Assembly (NCBI GenBank): GCA_046706945.1
Contig: JBJKOY010000124.1
Span: 1-32,392, forward strand
Direction of reading: 5' to 3'
Source of the DNA: FEN-1297 sp046706945
GTDB taxonomy: Bacteria > Bacteroidota > Ignavibacteria > Ignavibacteriales > Ignavibacteriaceae
DNA length: 32,392 bases
This document shows, one piece after another, positions 1 to 9,137 of the stretch; positions within the stretch are counted from its first letter, which is position 1; each line of letters begins with the position of its first letter. The notes under the pieces were generated by a model. It searched no databases and had not been told where the DNA came from. It was given only the letters and a program-made list of their open reading frames with translations. The position numbers and the translations under genes are program-made.

Positions 1-585
1 GTTTTTTATAACCTTGCCGAGGGTATCGTATCCGTCATATTCGGAGCAGGAGATAAAACCCTGGCCTTGCTGGGATTCGGAATAGACAGCTTTGTTGAAG
101 TAATTTCCGGCATCGGGATACTGCACATGGTTTTAAGAATGAAATATTCGGCAGTGGAATCAAGAGACGGATTTGAAAAAACCGCGCTGAAGATTACCGG
201 GTCGGGATTTTACCTTCTAACTGCGGGACTTATTGCGGGCTCGGCCGTGAATTTAATCGAAGGAATTAAACCGATTACTACACTGGCGGGGATATTTATT
301 TCATCGATTTCTATTTTGACAATGTTCTGGTTATTTAAATCCAAAGTTAAAGCGGGAAGAGAATTAAAATCCGATGCCGTAATCGCGGACGCGGAATGCA
401 CCAAAACATGTTTTTACCTTTCGATAATATTACTCGCTTCAAGCTTGATGTATGAATTTTTAGGTATTGGATTTATAGATGTTCTGGGTTCTTTGGGAAT
501 TGCATATTACTCTTTCAAAGAAGGCCGCGAATCTTTCGAAAAAATCAAATCCGGCAGCCTTGCATGCACCTGCGGCGAAGATTAA
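1..585 (+). CDS. Cation-efflux (CDF-like) membrane protein, 5' end outside window
   Basis: The reading frame is open from base 1, so the N terminus lies outside the window; 194 residues are visible. It has several hydrophobic helices and the stretch FYNLAEGIVSVIFG followed by GFGIDSFVEVISG, which resembles the first membrane helices of cation-diffusion-facilitator relatives annotated simply as 'cation transporter'. A later segment carries DAECTKTC and the protein ends in a Cys-containing tail (ACTCGED), so thiol metal ligands are possible. A TTG at 67 could be called as a start, but homology-like sequence continues upstream of it, so this is a truncated gene and not a short complete one. The likely role is divalent metal export across the inner membrane. 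The family is fairly sure; the substrate is unknown. Confidence 0.7.
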   Translation, partial: VFYNLAEGIVSVIFGAGDKTLALLGFGIDSFVEVISGIGILHMVLRMKYSAVESRDGFEKTALKITGSGFYLLTAGLIAGSAVNLIEGIKPITTLAGIFISSISILTMFWLFKSKVKAGRELKSDAVIADAECTKTCFYLSIILLASSLMYEFLGIGFIDVLGSLGIAYYSFKEGRESFEKIKSGSLACTCGED

Positions 586-606
586 CTTTTACCCCAACTT
601 AGACTC

Positions 607-666
607 GAACCCGAACTTGAACATGAACCTGAACTTGAACTTGAACTTATCTTTATCTTTATCCCC
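607..666. repeat. Degenerate hexanucleotide tract (GAACTT)n then (ATCTTT)n
   Basis: Seven consecutive six-base units begin with GAAC (GAACCC, GAACTT, GAACAT, GAACCT, then three GAACTT). They are followed by ATCTTT twice and ATCCCC. The tract starts about 20 bases after the stop of the upstream gene and lies before the gene at 741. A related tract in the same orientation sits at 29554-29595, also just 3' of a plus-strand gene. It can be read as a Glu-Leu/Asn-Leu repeat but has no start or context of a protein. Confidence 0.7.
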
Positions 667-740
667 CTTCACACCAATTATATAATTACTTATTTATTTT
701 CTTTTGCGAAAAACCGAAAATAAATATCCGAGGTTTTAAA

Positions 741-3700
741 ATGCTTTATTACTCCTATTACAATTCATGCTTATTTAAACTGAAAACCGTTAAAAAGATT
801 ATTTTGAAAAATTTTCGAATTGCATATTTGGCGGTACCGATATTAGCTTTTATGATACCTGCAAAAGCCCAGAATATTCCCGAAAAGTTATATTCGGGGA
901 TGAGGTGGCGGCTCATCGGTCCGTACCGTGCCGGCTGGGCAACAATGGCGGCGGGTATACCCGGAAAGCCGAACACGTTTTATTTCGGCGGCGCCGGAGG
1001 CGGTGTTTGGAAAACCTCGGACGCAGGGCGCACCTGGCATCCGCTCATGCAGCATGAAGGCGCTTCTTCGGTTGGTGCAATCGCGGTATCCGCATCCGAT
1101 CCGGAAATAATTTATGTGGGCACCGGACAGGTTGCGCTTCGTTACGATATATTGGCCGGAGACGGGTTATACCGGTCTACGGACGGGGGAAATACGTGGA
1201 ATAATATCGGCTTAAAAGATACAAGGCATATCGGCAGGATAGTAATTGATCCGCGAAACCCGGATCATGTTGTTGTGGCCGCACTAGGTCATATTTATGA
1301 AGCCAATACCGAGAGAGGTGTATTTCTTACTAATAACGGCGGAAAAACTTGGAAGAAAGTATTATATCTAAATGAAAATACGGGTGCCGTCGATCTTGCG
1401 AGCGACCCTGAAGAACCGTCAGTTATTTATGCCGCGTTATGGCAGATGAGAGTCCATCCTTGGCTGGACTATTATATCCCGCAAAGGGGACCGGGATCGG
1501 GAATTTATAAAAGCACAGACGGCGGTGAAACCTGGAGAAAAGTTGCCGGACAAGGTCTTCCGAAAGAAGATTTTGGAAGAATAGGGCTGGCCGTTGCCCG
1601 GGGCAGTATGGGGAAGATTATTTATGCTTCTATTGATGCGCGGTCAAACAGCGGTCTGTACAGGTCGGATGACGGGGGAAAAAACTGGAGTTATGTAAAT
1701 AACAATGCGGGACTGGCGAATTCTTATTTCAGCCGTATAACCGTCGACCCGCATAACCCGGACATCGTTTACGTAATGGGCAGATCCATCCGCAAATCGG
1801 AAGACGGCGGAAAACATTTTACTTTTTTTAAAGGCGCACCGGGCGGCGACGATTATCATTTCCTGTGGATAAATCCTTCCGACCCTACGCATATGATCAC
1901 TGCGTCCGACCAGGGCTGCGTTGTAACCGTTAACGACGGGAAATCTTGGTCAAGCTGGTACAATCAGCCTACCGGGCAATTTTATCACATAGCCGCAGAC
2001 AACCAATTCCCCTTTAAAATATACAGCGGGCAGCAGGATAACGGCACGGTCGGGATCCTCAGCGCAGGCCCGTACGGCGTTATAGAAGAACGCGACTGGC
2101 ATCCCGTGGGGGGAGAGGAAAGAGATTTCGAAATTCCGAAACCGGGCGATCCAGATATGGTCTTCGGCAGCGGGCTGGGCGGACCGGTTACAAGGTTCGA
2201 TGAAATAACAAGACAGGTTGCCGAAGTTTCTCCTTGGCCTGTTTCAAGCTACGGGGAAAATCCTTCTATGGTTAAATATAGGTATACCTGGATAACGCCT
2301 TTGGTCTTTTCGCAAATCAAACCTTATCCTCTATACTTTGCTTCCCAGTATCTTTTCAAATCGACCGATAACGGAGACCATTGGGAAATCATAAGTCCCG
2401 ATCTCACAGGAAAAATAAGCGGATCAGAAAATTATCCGGTCCCCGGCTTATTGCAGGCCAAAAATGCGGGGTACGGAGTAATCTTTACAATCTCACCTTC
2501 TCCCATGGATCAAAAAATCATATGGGTGGGTACCGACGACGGTTTAATCCAATTAACAAAAGACGGCGGGAAACACTGGCAAAATGTCACTCCCCAAGGG
2601 CTGCCCCTTTGGGGAAGGGTCGATGCGATCGATCCGTCCCCGTTTTCCCCGAGCGCCGCCTATGCCGCGGTGAATACCCATAGGCTGGGCAAATTCAGTC
2701 CTTTTATATATAAAACTACCGATTTCGGGAAATCATGGACCGAGATCATCAACGGGCTGCCGGCGAACGAATATGTAAATTCCGTTAGAACAGATATCCG
2801 CAAAGAAGGCCTGCTTTTTGCTTCGACGAACCGGAGTGTTTATGTGTCTTTTAACGACGGTGAAAAATGGCAGCCTTTAACCTTAAATTTTCCGACGACG
2901 AGCGTCAGGGATCTGCTTGTGCACGGCAACGATCTTATTGCCGGGACGCAAGGGAGGGGAATATGGATCCTCGACGACCTTGAACCGCTCCGCGAGGTTA
3001 GTACGAATTTGTTGAATGATGAAGCATACTTATTCAATCCTGAGACCGCCCGGCGGCTGAGAGGCAATGAAAATCAGGATACGCCGTGGCCTCCTTCTAC
3101 GCCATTAGGTCAAAATCCACCGAACGGCGCGATCATAGATTACTGGCTTAACGGGAATAGTAAAGGCCCGGTAAAACTGGTTATCCGGGATTCCGATGGG
3201 AATACCGTGAACGAATTCTCAAGCAGCGAGGAAGAAAAAAAACTGCCGTCGCGCCGTTACTTCCGAAAGGAATGGCTGGGCGAAGGCATGCATATTTCCG
3301 ACGCTCCGGGAATGCATCGTTTTGTCTGGAACTTAAGGTACGAAAGACCGGCAGCTCTCCAGTATCATTTCTCTATTGCAGCCGTTTGGGACGACGATAC
3401 GCCGCTTAAACCGGAAGGAGCTCTGGCGCTTCCCGGAAAATATTCGGTTACACTTGAAGCCGGCGGAAAAAAAATAATGCGGAATCTGGTTATTAAGATG
3501 GATCCCAGGGTTCATGTAAAGTCGGCAGATTTAATCAGGCAGTTTAAATTGTCGGCGGATATAGATACCATGCTTAACGGATCCGTTAATGCATACCGGA
3601 AAATAAAATCGATTCTAGCTAACAGAAATAAGATGCTGAAAAATAATATTACCGATTCTCTCATTTCGATATCTTCGAAAGATAATCCCAGCTTTTCATC

Positions 3701-3848
3701 CGTTTCGAACGGTTTATCCGAATTGCTTAATGCGGTGCAGAAAGCAGATGCTGCGCCCACGCAGGGACAGGAAGATGTTTATTCGCTTTATAAAAAACAG
3801 CTGGATGCTCTTGTTAAACGCTGGCATAAAATAAGCGGCAAACTTTAA
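741..3848 (+). CDS. Exported Asp-box (BNR/sortilin-like) beta-propeller protein
   Basis: The product is 1035 aa. A signal peptide is followed by a likely cleavage after AKA (residue 43). About eleven Asp-box motifs follow between roughly residues 85 and 720, for example KTSDAGRTW, RSTDGGNTW, KSTDGGETW, RSDDGGKNW, KSTDNGDHW and KTTDFGKSW. This marks a large multi-bladed propeller of the VPS10/sortilin or 'glycosyl hydrolase BNR repeat' class. The last ~300 residues are a non-propeller region with a possible Ig-like part (FVWNLRYERP) and a helical tail. No T9SS sorting domain is seen at the C terminus. Relatives are often called glycosyl hydrolases, but Asp boxes are structural and no catalytic motif can be shown here. 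GAGG at 730-733 is a good ribosome site for the ATG. The unusually long, Tyr-rich segment before the signal helix leaves the exact start open. Confidence 0.8.
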   Translation: MLYYSYYNSCLFKLKTVKKIILKNFRIAYLAVPILAFMIPAKAQNIPEKLYSGMRWRLIGPYRAGWATMAAGIPGKPNTFYFGGAGGGVWKTSDAGRTWHPLMQHEGASSVGAIAVSASDPEIIYVGTGQVALRYDILAGDGLYRSTDGGNTWNNIGLKDTRHIGRIVIDPRNPDHVVVAALGHIYEANTERGVFLTNNGGKTWKKVLYLNENTGAVDLASDPEEPSVIYAALWQMRVHPWLDYYIPQRGPGSGIYKSTDGGETWRKVAGQGLPKEDFGRIGLAVARGSMGKIIYASIDARSNSGLYRSDDGGKNWSYVNNNAGLANSYFSRITVDPHNPDIVYVMGRSIRKSEDGGKHFTFFKGAPGGDDYHFLWINPSDPTHMITASDQGCVVTVNDGKSWSSWYNQPTGQFYHIAADNQFPFKIYSGQQDNGTVGILSAGPYGVIEERDWHPVGGEERDFEIPKPGDPDMVFGSGLGGPVTRFDEITRQVAEVSPWPVSSYGENPSMVKYRYTWITPLVFSQIKPYPLYFASQYLFKSTDNGDHWEIISPDLTGKISGSENYPVPGLLQAKNAGYGVIFTISPSPMDQKIIWVGTDDGLIQLTKDGGKHWQNVTPQGLPLWGRVDAIDPSPFSPSAAYAAVNTHRLGKFSPFIYKTTDFGKSWTEIINGLPANEYVNSVRTDIRKEGLLFASTNRSVYVSFNDGEKWQPLTLNFPTTSVRDLLVHGNDLIAGTQGRGIWILDDLEPLREVSTNLLNDEAYLFNPETARRLRGNENQDTPWPPSTPLGQNPPNGAIIDYWLNGNSKGPVKLVIRDSDGNTVNEFSSSEEEKKLPSRRYFRKEWLGEGMHISDAPGMHRFVWNLRYERPAALQYHFSIAAVWDDDTPLKPEGALALPGKYSVTLEAGGKKIMRNLVIKMDPRVHVKSADLIRQFKLSADIDTMLNGSVNAYRKIKSILANRNKMLKNNITDSLISISSKDNPSFSSVSNGLSELLNAVQKADAAPTQGQEDVYSLYKKQLDALVKRWHKISGKL

Positions 3849-3979
3849 TCGGAAAATCTGCATAATAATATCTTATGCGTCAAATCCGGGGTTTCTTTTC
3901 TTAGAAGGCAAGGTGCGTTAATAGATTTAAAATATTTATACGTACAATTCGAAGATTCTTATTGAAAAAAATTCATAGC

Positions 3980-4013
3980 AAATCCCTTTCCCGTTTTTCG
4001 GGGAAAGGGATTT
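3980..4013. terminator. Bidirectional intrinsic terminator between convergent genes
   Basis: A 13-bp perfect stem (AAATCCCTTTCCC at 3980-3992 with GGGAAAGGGATTT at 4001-4013) has an 8-base loop. T-rich sequence follows on the plus strand and an A-rich run (T-rich on the minus strand) lies on the other side. It lies between the plus-strand propeller gene and the minus-strand SPW gene and can end transcription from both. Confidence 0.85.
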
Positions 4014-4023
4014 ATTTTTATTA

Positions 4024-4338
4024 TTATTGCGCATGTGCGTGTTCCGGATGAGGATGTTCAGCCGTATTCCAAATGGCAAGAACACCGATCACAATACCCG
4101 ATATGAAAAAGTTCCACGGATACAGCAACATAAACCATACTCCGCTAAGGAACAACCAAATACCGAGGAAACCGTTTACGTATCCCTGCCAGCTGTTTAT
4201 CCTTTCGGCACCCCAGAATCCGAATATGAACGAAACAATTCCCGGAACTATTATACTTGCTGGTGTTTGTAATGCAGGTACGAATGCGCATATTATCAGC
4301 CATATACCTACTGCTATGTTAAACCATGCTTGCCACAT
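4024..4338 (-). CDS. SPW-repeat small membrane protein
   Basis: The product is about 104 aa with four hydrophobic segments arranged as two similar halves: MWQAWFNIAVGIWLIICAF and, further on, SWQGYVNGFLGIWLFLSGVW. The W..(N)..GIWL pattern repeated twice is typical of SPW-repeat inner-membrane proteins, whose function is unknown. The C terminus is His-rich (HPHPEHAHAQ). The frame extends upstream to an ATG at 4359, but the codons there (MKGG) are themselves the strong AAGGAGGA ribosome site, so the start is more likely the ATG at 4338, nine bases after it. The gene appears to be a single transcription unit ending at the terminator at 3980-4013. Confidence 0.75.
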   Translation of the reverse strand: MWQAWFNIAVGIWLIICAFVPALQTPASIIVPGIVSFIFGFWGAERINSWQGYVNGFLGIWLFLSGVWFMLLYPWNFFISGIVIGVLAIWNTAEHPHPEHAHAQ

Positions 4339-4508
4339 AATTATCATTCCTCCTTTCATCGTTCATTATCACTACACACGTTTTAATGGTACGTAATCAT
4401 TTCTTTTATTTCAAGAGTAAGGTACATATCCGGTGCTATGAATCAATATTAAGGTAAATATTGCCTGCATTTTTGTGATTTGAAAGATAAAATCCGGTTT
4501 GCCGTAAT

Positions 4509-7322
4509 TTAATGCTTTAAAAATTTCCTCAAAACATATTGAAGTATTCCTCCGTGATTGAAATAAGTTATCTCAACCTCCGAATCCAGCCGCAGAATTA
4601 CTTTAAATTCAATATTCGATCCGCTCGTCCGGTCAGCTCTAACCTTTAATTCTTTGCCCGGTGAGAGCGGGCTTTCGAGATCGGATATATGGAATTTTTC
4701 GTCTCCTTTTAATCCCAGTTCCGATGCATTTTCTCCTTCGTTAAATTGGAGAGGAAGTACGCCCATGCCTACGAGGTTGCTCCTGTGAATGCGTTCGTAA
4801 CTTTCCGCTATTACGGCTTTCACTCCGAGAAGAGAGACGCCTTTTGCCGCCCAATCTCGCGACGATCCGCTTCCGTATTCCTTCCCGGCCAGAACTATTA
4901 ATGGTGTTCTGTCTTTTATGTATCTCATGGCTGCATCGAACACCGTCATTATTTCTCCCGACGGATGATAGATCGTCCAGCCGCCTTCCTTATCGACCAT
5001 TTTGTTCTTTAGTCTGACGTTGGCGAAGGTCCCTCTTACCATTACTTCGTGGTTCCCGCGTCTCGATCCGTAGGAATTAAAATATTTTTTCTCTACGCCG
5101 TGTCCGGTAAGATATTTTCCGGCGGGAGAATTTTCGTCTATTGCTCCTGCAGGCGAAATATGGTCGGTAGTAATGGAGTCTCCCAGCATCAAAAGAACTC
5201 TTGCCGAAGAAATATTTTTGATACCGGGCGGATCTTTGGGAAGATTTTTGAAGAACGGAGCTTCCTTTATATAGGTTGATTTTGCTTCCCAACCGAATAA
5301 CGGTCCCTCCGGAGCACCGAGCGTTCTCCAGTTCGCGTCTCCTTCGAATATATTTTCGTAGTTGGCTTTATAATCCTTTGAGTCCAACACGTTCAGCATC
5401 GCATCTTGTATTTCCGATTGCGCCGGCCAGATATCTTTCAAATAAACTGGCTTAAAGTTCGGATCGAATCCGAGCGGTTCTTCAAGCAGATTGATGTCTA
5501 TTCTCCCCGCAATTGCAAAAGCAACAACAAGCATCGGCGACGCAAGAAAATTCATTTTAACGAGCGGATGAATCCTGGCTTCGAAGTTCCTGTTTCCGGA
5601 CAGAACCGACGCAACCACTAGATCGTTTTTAACTACGGCTTCGGCAATATGGGCGGGAAGCTGTCCGCTGTTTCCTATGCAGGTAGTGCATCCGTAACCG
5701 ACTACGTGAAACCCCAGAGCTTCGAGATAAGGTAACAGCTCCGCTTTTTCCAAATACGCGGTCACTACTTTCGACCCGGGCGCCAGGCTTGTTTTAACCC
5801 ACGGTTTGACTTTTAGTCCCGTTTCAACGGCTTTTTTTGCCACCAGTCCGGCGCCAATCATTACGCTCGGATTCGAAGTGTTCGTGCAGCTTGTTATAGC
5901 GGCAATTACCGCGGCGCCGTCGCTTAAAAGAAATTTTGAATTATCTACTTTTATATCGACGCTCTTAAGTCCGTTCTCAAGAATTTTCCCTTCCGAAATT
6001 TCCACTTCAGCCGCTGAACTTTGTTTCTTGCCCGCAGCGAATTCTTCAAAGTGCCCCCCTTCGCTGAACCATTTGTTGCTTGCTCTTTCATCCAACGGAA
6101 CGTAATCTCTTTTAAAACCCGTCTTAAGCAGTTCCTTGAAATTAACTTTTAAATTCCTTAGGGTAATTTTATCCTGCGGCCGCTTCGGACCTGCTACGGC
6201 GGGATCAATTTTAGATAAGTCGAGTTCCGCAACTTCTGAATATTCGATCATGCTTTCGTTCTCGCGCCACATCAGATTTGTTTTTGCATATTGTTCGACA
6301 ATTTCGATGTGGTCTTTATCCCTACCGGTAATCTTGAGATATTCCAAAGTTTTATTATCGACCGGGAAATATGTCATCGTGCAGCCGAATTCAGGCGACA
6401 TATTGGATATGGTGGCCCTGTCCGGCACGGTAAGATTATCAAGCCCTTCGCCGAATACTTCGACGAATTTTCCTACTACCCCGTGCTTGCGCAGCAGTTC
6501 CGCAATTGTTAAAACCATGTCCGTTGATGTTGTGCCTTCCTGCAATTTTCCCGTAAGCTTTAATCCTACCACTCGCGGCAGAACAATATTTACCGGCTGG
6601 CCCAGTATCGCGGCTTCGGCTTCGATACCGCCGACGCCCCAGCCTGCGACTCCTATCCCGTTTACCATTGGAGTATGGGAATCCGTGCCGACAAGAGTAT
6701 CGGGGAAAGCATAACCGTCTCTCACGGTTATTACCTGTGCGAGGTATTCAAGATTAACCTGGTGACAGATCCCCATTCCGGGCGGCAGCACGTTGAAATT
6801 ACCGTACGAAGATTTTGCCCATTTCAATAATGAATATCTTTCTTTGTTCCGTTCGTATTCCGTTTCCACATTTTTACCGTAAGCATACCTGGTACCGAAA
6901 TAATCGACCTGTACGGAATGGTCGATTATTAGGTCCACGGGAATGCGGGGATTAATTTCCGAAGGATCCATCCCGTGTCTTGCCGCTTCCGATCTTACGG
7001 ATGCAATATCCACTACCGAAGGAACACCGGTAAAATCCTGCATCAATACCCTGGCAGGCATATAAGGTATGTCCTTTTTACCTGCCTCACTCTTCCAATT
7101 TAATATCGCGTTTATGTCCTTTTCCCTCACGGCAAATCCGTCGAAGTTCCGAACAGCGTTCTCCAGAAGTATTCTGACTGAAAAGGGCAGAACTCTTACT
7201 TTACCGTTCTTCTCTTCCAGTTTTTTCAGATTATAATATTTTAGTTTGCCTCTTGCGGTTTCGAATGTGCCGGTAATTCCCATTACGTCTTTCTTTTGTT
7301 CGTCATCATTTTTTGCTTTCAT
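4509..7322 (-). CDS. acnA: Aconitate hydratase, AcnA type
   Basis: This 937-aa enzyme isomerises citrate to isocitrate in the TCA cycle. The three [4Fe-4S] cysteines are visible at C479 (SCTNTSNPS), C545 and C548 (GCTTCIGNSG). The 66-residue gap between the first two matches E. coli AcnA, so the residues beyond AcnA's ~890 lie mainly at the N terminus before the first cluster cysteine. The swivelling domain carries GSSRDWAAKG near the C terminus. The ATG at 7322 has an AAGGAA ribosome site a few bases upstream. The gene stands alone; citrate synthase is about 21 kb away on the other strand. I see no frameshift and no missing catalytic residue. Confidence 0.95.
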   Translation of the reverse strand: MKAKNDDEQKKDVMGITGTFETARGKLKYYNLKKLEEKNGKVRVLPFSVRILLENAVRNFDGFAVREKDINAILNWKSEAGKKDIPYMPARVLMQDFTGVPSVVDIASVRSEAARHGMDPSEINPRIPVDLIIDHSVQVDYFGTRYAYGKNVETEYERNKERYSLLKWAKSSYGNFNVLPPGMGICHQVNLEYLAQVITVRDGYAFPDTLVGTDSHTPMVNGIGVAGWGVGGIEAEAAILGQPVNIVLPRVVGLKLTGKLQEGTTSTDMVLTIAELLRKHGVVGKFVEVFGEGLDNLTVPDRATISNMSPEFGCTMTYFPVDNKTLEYLKITGRDKDHIEIVEQYAKTNLMWRENESMIEYSEVAELDLSKIDPAVAGPKRPQDKITLRNLKVNFKELLKTGFKRDYVPLDERASNKWFSEGGHFEEFAAGKKQSSAAEVEISEGKILENGLKSVDIKVDNSKFLLSDGAAVIAAITSCTNTSNPSVMIGAGLVAKKAVETGLKVKPWVKTSLAPGSKVVTAYLEKAELLPYLEALGFHVVGYGCTTCIGNSGQLPAHIAEAVVKNDLVVASVLSGNRNFEARIHPLVKMNFLASPMLVVAFAIAGRIDINLLEEPLGFDPNFKPVYLKDIWPAQSEIQDAMLNVLDSKDYKANYENIFEGDANWRTLGAPEGPLFGWEAKSTYIKEAPFFKNLPKDPPGIKNISSARVLLMLGDSITTDHISPAGAIDENSPAGKYLTGHGVEKKYFNSYGSRRGNHEVMVRGTFANVRLKNKMVDKEGGWTIYHPSGEIMTVFDAAMRYIKDRTPLIVLAGKEYGSGSSRDWAAKGVSLLGVKAVIAESYERIHRSNLVGMGVLPLQFNEGENASELGLKGDEKFHISDLESPLSPGKELKVRADRTSGSNIEFKVILRLDSEVEITYFNHGGILQYVLRKFLKH

Positions 7323-7537
7323 AATAATCCGTTCCTTTTCAATAAATCAAAATTTGATAAAATATATTAACATCGTATTAAAATAAGATGTAAAGAATAG
7401 AAGAATATTTAAAGTTCATAATTAAACGGCGTGTTTTTAAGCACCGTTGAGGAATAATGTTATGCGGCGGACGATTAATCTACTACTTATGAAATTTTAA
7501 CAGGAGATGCTAAAATAAATTTGTACCGCAATGATTA

Positions 7538-7594
7538 AACCCACCCCTTTAATTCCCCTCCAAGGAGGGGATGCCCGGAGTGCATGGGTGGGTT
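7538..7594. repeat. Nested palindromic intergenic repeat
   Basis: The outer arms are AACCCACCC (7538-7546) and GGGTGGGTT (7586-7594). Inside them is a hairpin CCCCTCC-AA-GGAGGGG (7555-7570), followed by GCCCGGAGTGC. This composition is far more GC-rich than the surrounding spacer and resembles interspersed palindromes common in Bacteroidota genomes. It lies in the 323-base gap 7323-7645, between the start of acnA and the 3' end of the pseudogene. The rest of that gap is A/T-rich, should hold the acnA promoter, and shows nothing else I can name. Confidence 0.7.
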
Positions 7595-7645
7595 ATTTTG
7601 CTCTAGAGAGGGGACAAAAGGGTCCGGGGACCGGCAGTAAAAACC

Positions 7646-9069
7646 TTAAATAAATTTTAGGATGTTCATGATATAAACTCCGGCATTCCTGGTTATGGAA
7701 TGATTTCCCGCAGATAATATTCCGTTAACCGGCTGCGCTACTTTTTGTCCGATGCTGTTATATATTGATAGAGATACAAATGCCTGCCGGATAACTGAGA
7801 ATTTAATAACGGTCGACGGATTAAAAGGATTGGGATAATTTTGTTCAAGTGAATAAGATGCCGGAAGAAGCGGGTTATTGCCGTCTGCAGCCGCAGTGAC
7901 CGTTCCGGCCGATACTACGGGGCAATTAACATGAGCGGCATCTTGCGCCAAAATTTTCGCCGACAAAGCCGAAGCAAGATTATGTACGCTGTTGAAATCG
8001 GCGTTGTCATATATATTTACATCCCATAAAGGCGAATAGCCGGTATCGGCGGGAACAACGGATACAACATTATGAGTCAACCCGGTGGTATCTTCCATCT
8101 TAAATCCGGAGGGAGGGCCACCTCCGGGCAGTCCCGGATTTATATTGAACGTTACGTAAACGGGAGCAAGCGGCACATTGCCGCTTTGATCGGCCGTAAT
8201 CGATTTTTCGGCAAAGGTGAAAAAGTATACCATCATATTTTTATACCAGCCTTCAGTAAGACCCGGGTCACCGCCGTTATATCTGACCCCTTCGATAGAG
8301 CCTTCGGAAACTACCGGACAGTTCACGAGCATATCCGTCGGTTCCGGCAGATAGCCGGAATCGATAATTGCCTGGTAGCTGCTAATTGAGTTTGCAGTAT
8401 AATTGGCCGGGACCATCACTTTATTAACCTGCCAGAAATCGCTGTAGCCGGTGTCGCCGGGGACGACATTGATAATGTTGCGCTGTCCCGCTACAGGCAT
8501 CATGGTAGAACTTAAATATTCACGAACCAAAGAGGCGAATAATAATTATCCGCGGGAAGGCTGGCCGCAACATTATGCGCTCTTCCGGTTATCGTAGCGG
8601 TTTTAAATCCAGACGGCGGTCCGCCTCCCGGTAGTCCCGGATTAATGTTGAACGAAACGTATATCGGCGAGGTAGGGATCATACCGGCGCTATCTGTCAT
8701 TATAGCCTTCTCGGCAAAAGTAAAATAATATACAACTTTGTTTTTGTACCGTCCTCTAGTTAATCCGAAGTCGCTTCCGTTCCATCTAAATCCGGCAGCG
8801 GACCCTTTGGGTACTACAGGGCAGTTTACCAAAATCGGGGTTTTTTCCATTGCATAGCCAGAATCTGCAATTTGACCGTAACTTGTTACGGAATTGGCAA
8901 CATAATTTGAGGGAACGGTGACTTTGTATACCTGCCAGATATCGTTGTAAGAACTATCGCCGGGTACGGCATCGATTATGTTTAACTGTCCCTCGACCGG
9001 AGAAGATTCGCCGTCCTTAAATAAAACATAGATCGGCGCGGGTTTGGTAGACTGAACGTTAAAATTATC
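7646..9069 (-). pseudogene. Decayed tandem-duplicated T9SS-sorted surface protein
   Basis: Two adjacent copies of a ~168-residue module are visible on the minus strand. Copy 1 spans about 9000-8515 and copy 2 about 8497-7900. Shared landmarks are PVxGQxNIIxxVPGD, VNCPVV, YFTFAEK, FNINPGLPGGGPPSGFK and YSPLWxVNI. Copy 2 is followed by a type IX secretion C-terminal domain (NYPNPFNPSTVIKFS, then SIYNSIGQKV). The gene is broken: copy 1 opens directly after a stop (9070-9072) with no start codon or signal peptide. It ends at a TAA (8512-8514) right after VNI, and copy 2 resumes in another frame. The two PVxGQ motifs are 503 bp apart, which is not a multiple of three. The sorting domain is also shortened (ITRNAGVYI, where the family has several more residues before GVY). 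I recognise the module only as an uncharacterised surface domain. An intact 5' end elsewhere cannot be excluded. Confidence 0.75.
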
Positions 9070-9137
9070 TTACTCACACTTTAATCCGTACTATTTTCGT
9101 ATTTTATTTTCTCAATGAAGAATAAACAACACATTCG

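Noticed and set aside
607..666. CRISPR-like or coding interpretation of the hexamer tract
   Set aside because: The units are six bases long without spacers, and the frame through them has no supported start. It is simple-sequence DNA.
6136..6714. 192-codon open frame antisense to aconitase
   Set aside because: It lies wholly inside acnA on the opposite strand, and its residues mirror acnA codon bias. No ribosome site or family motif is present.
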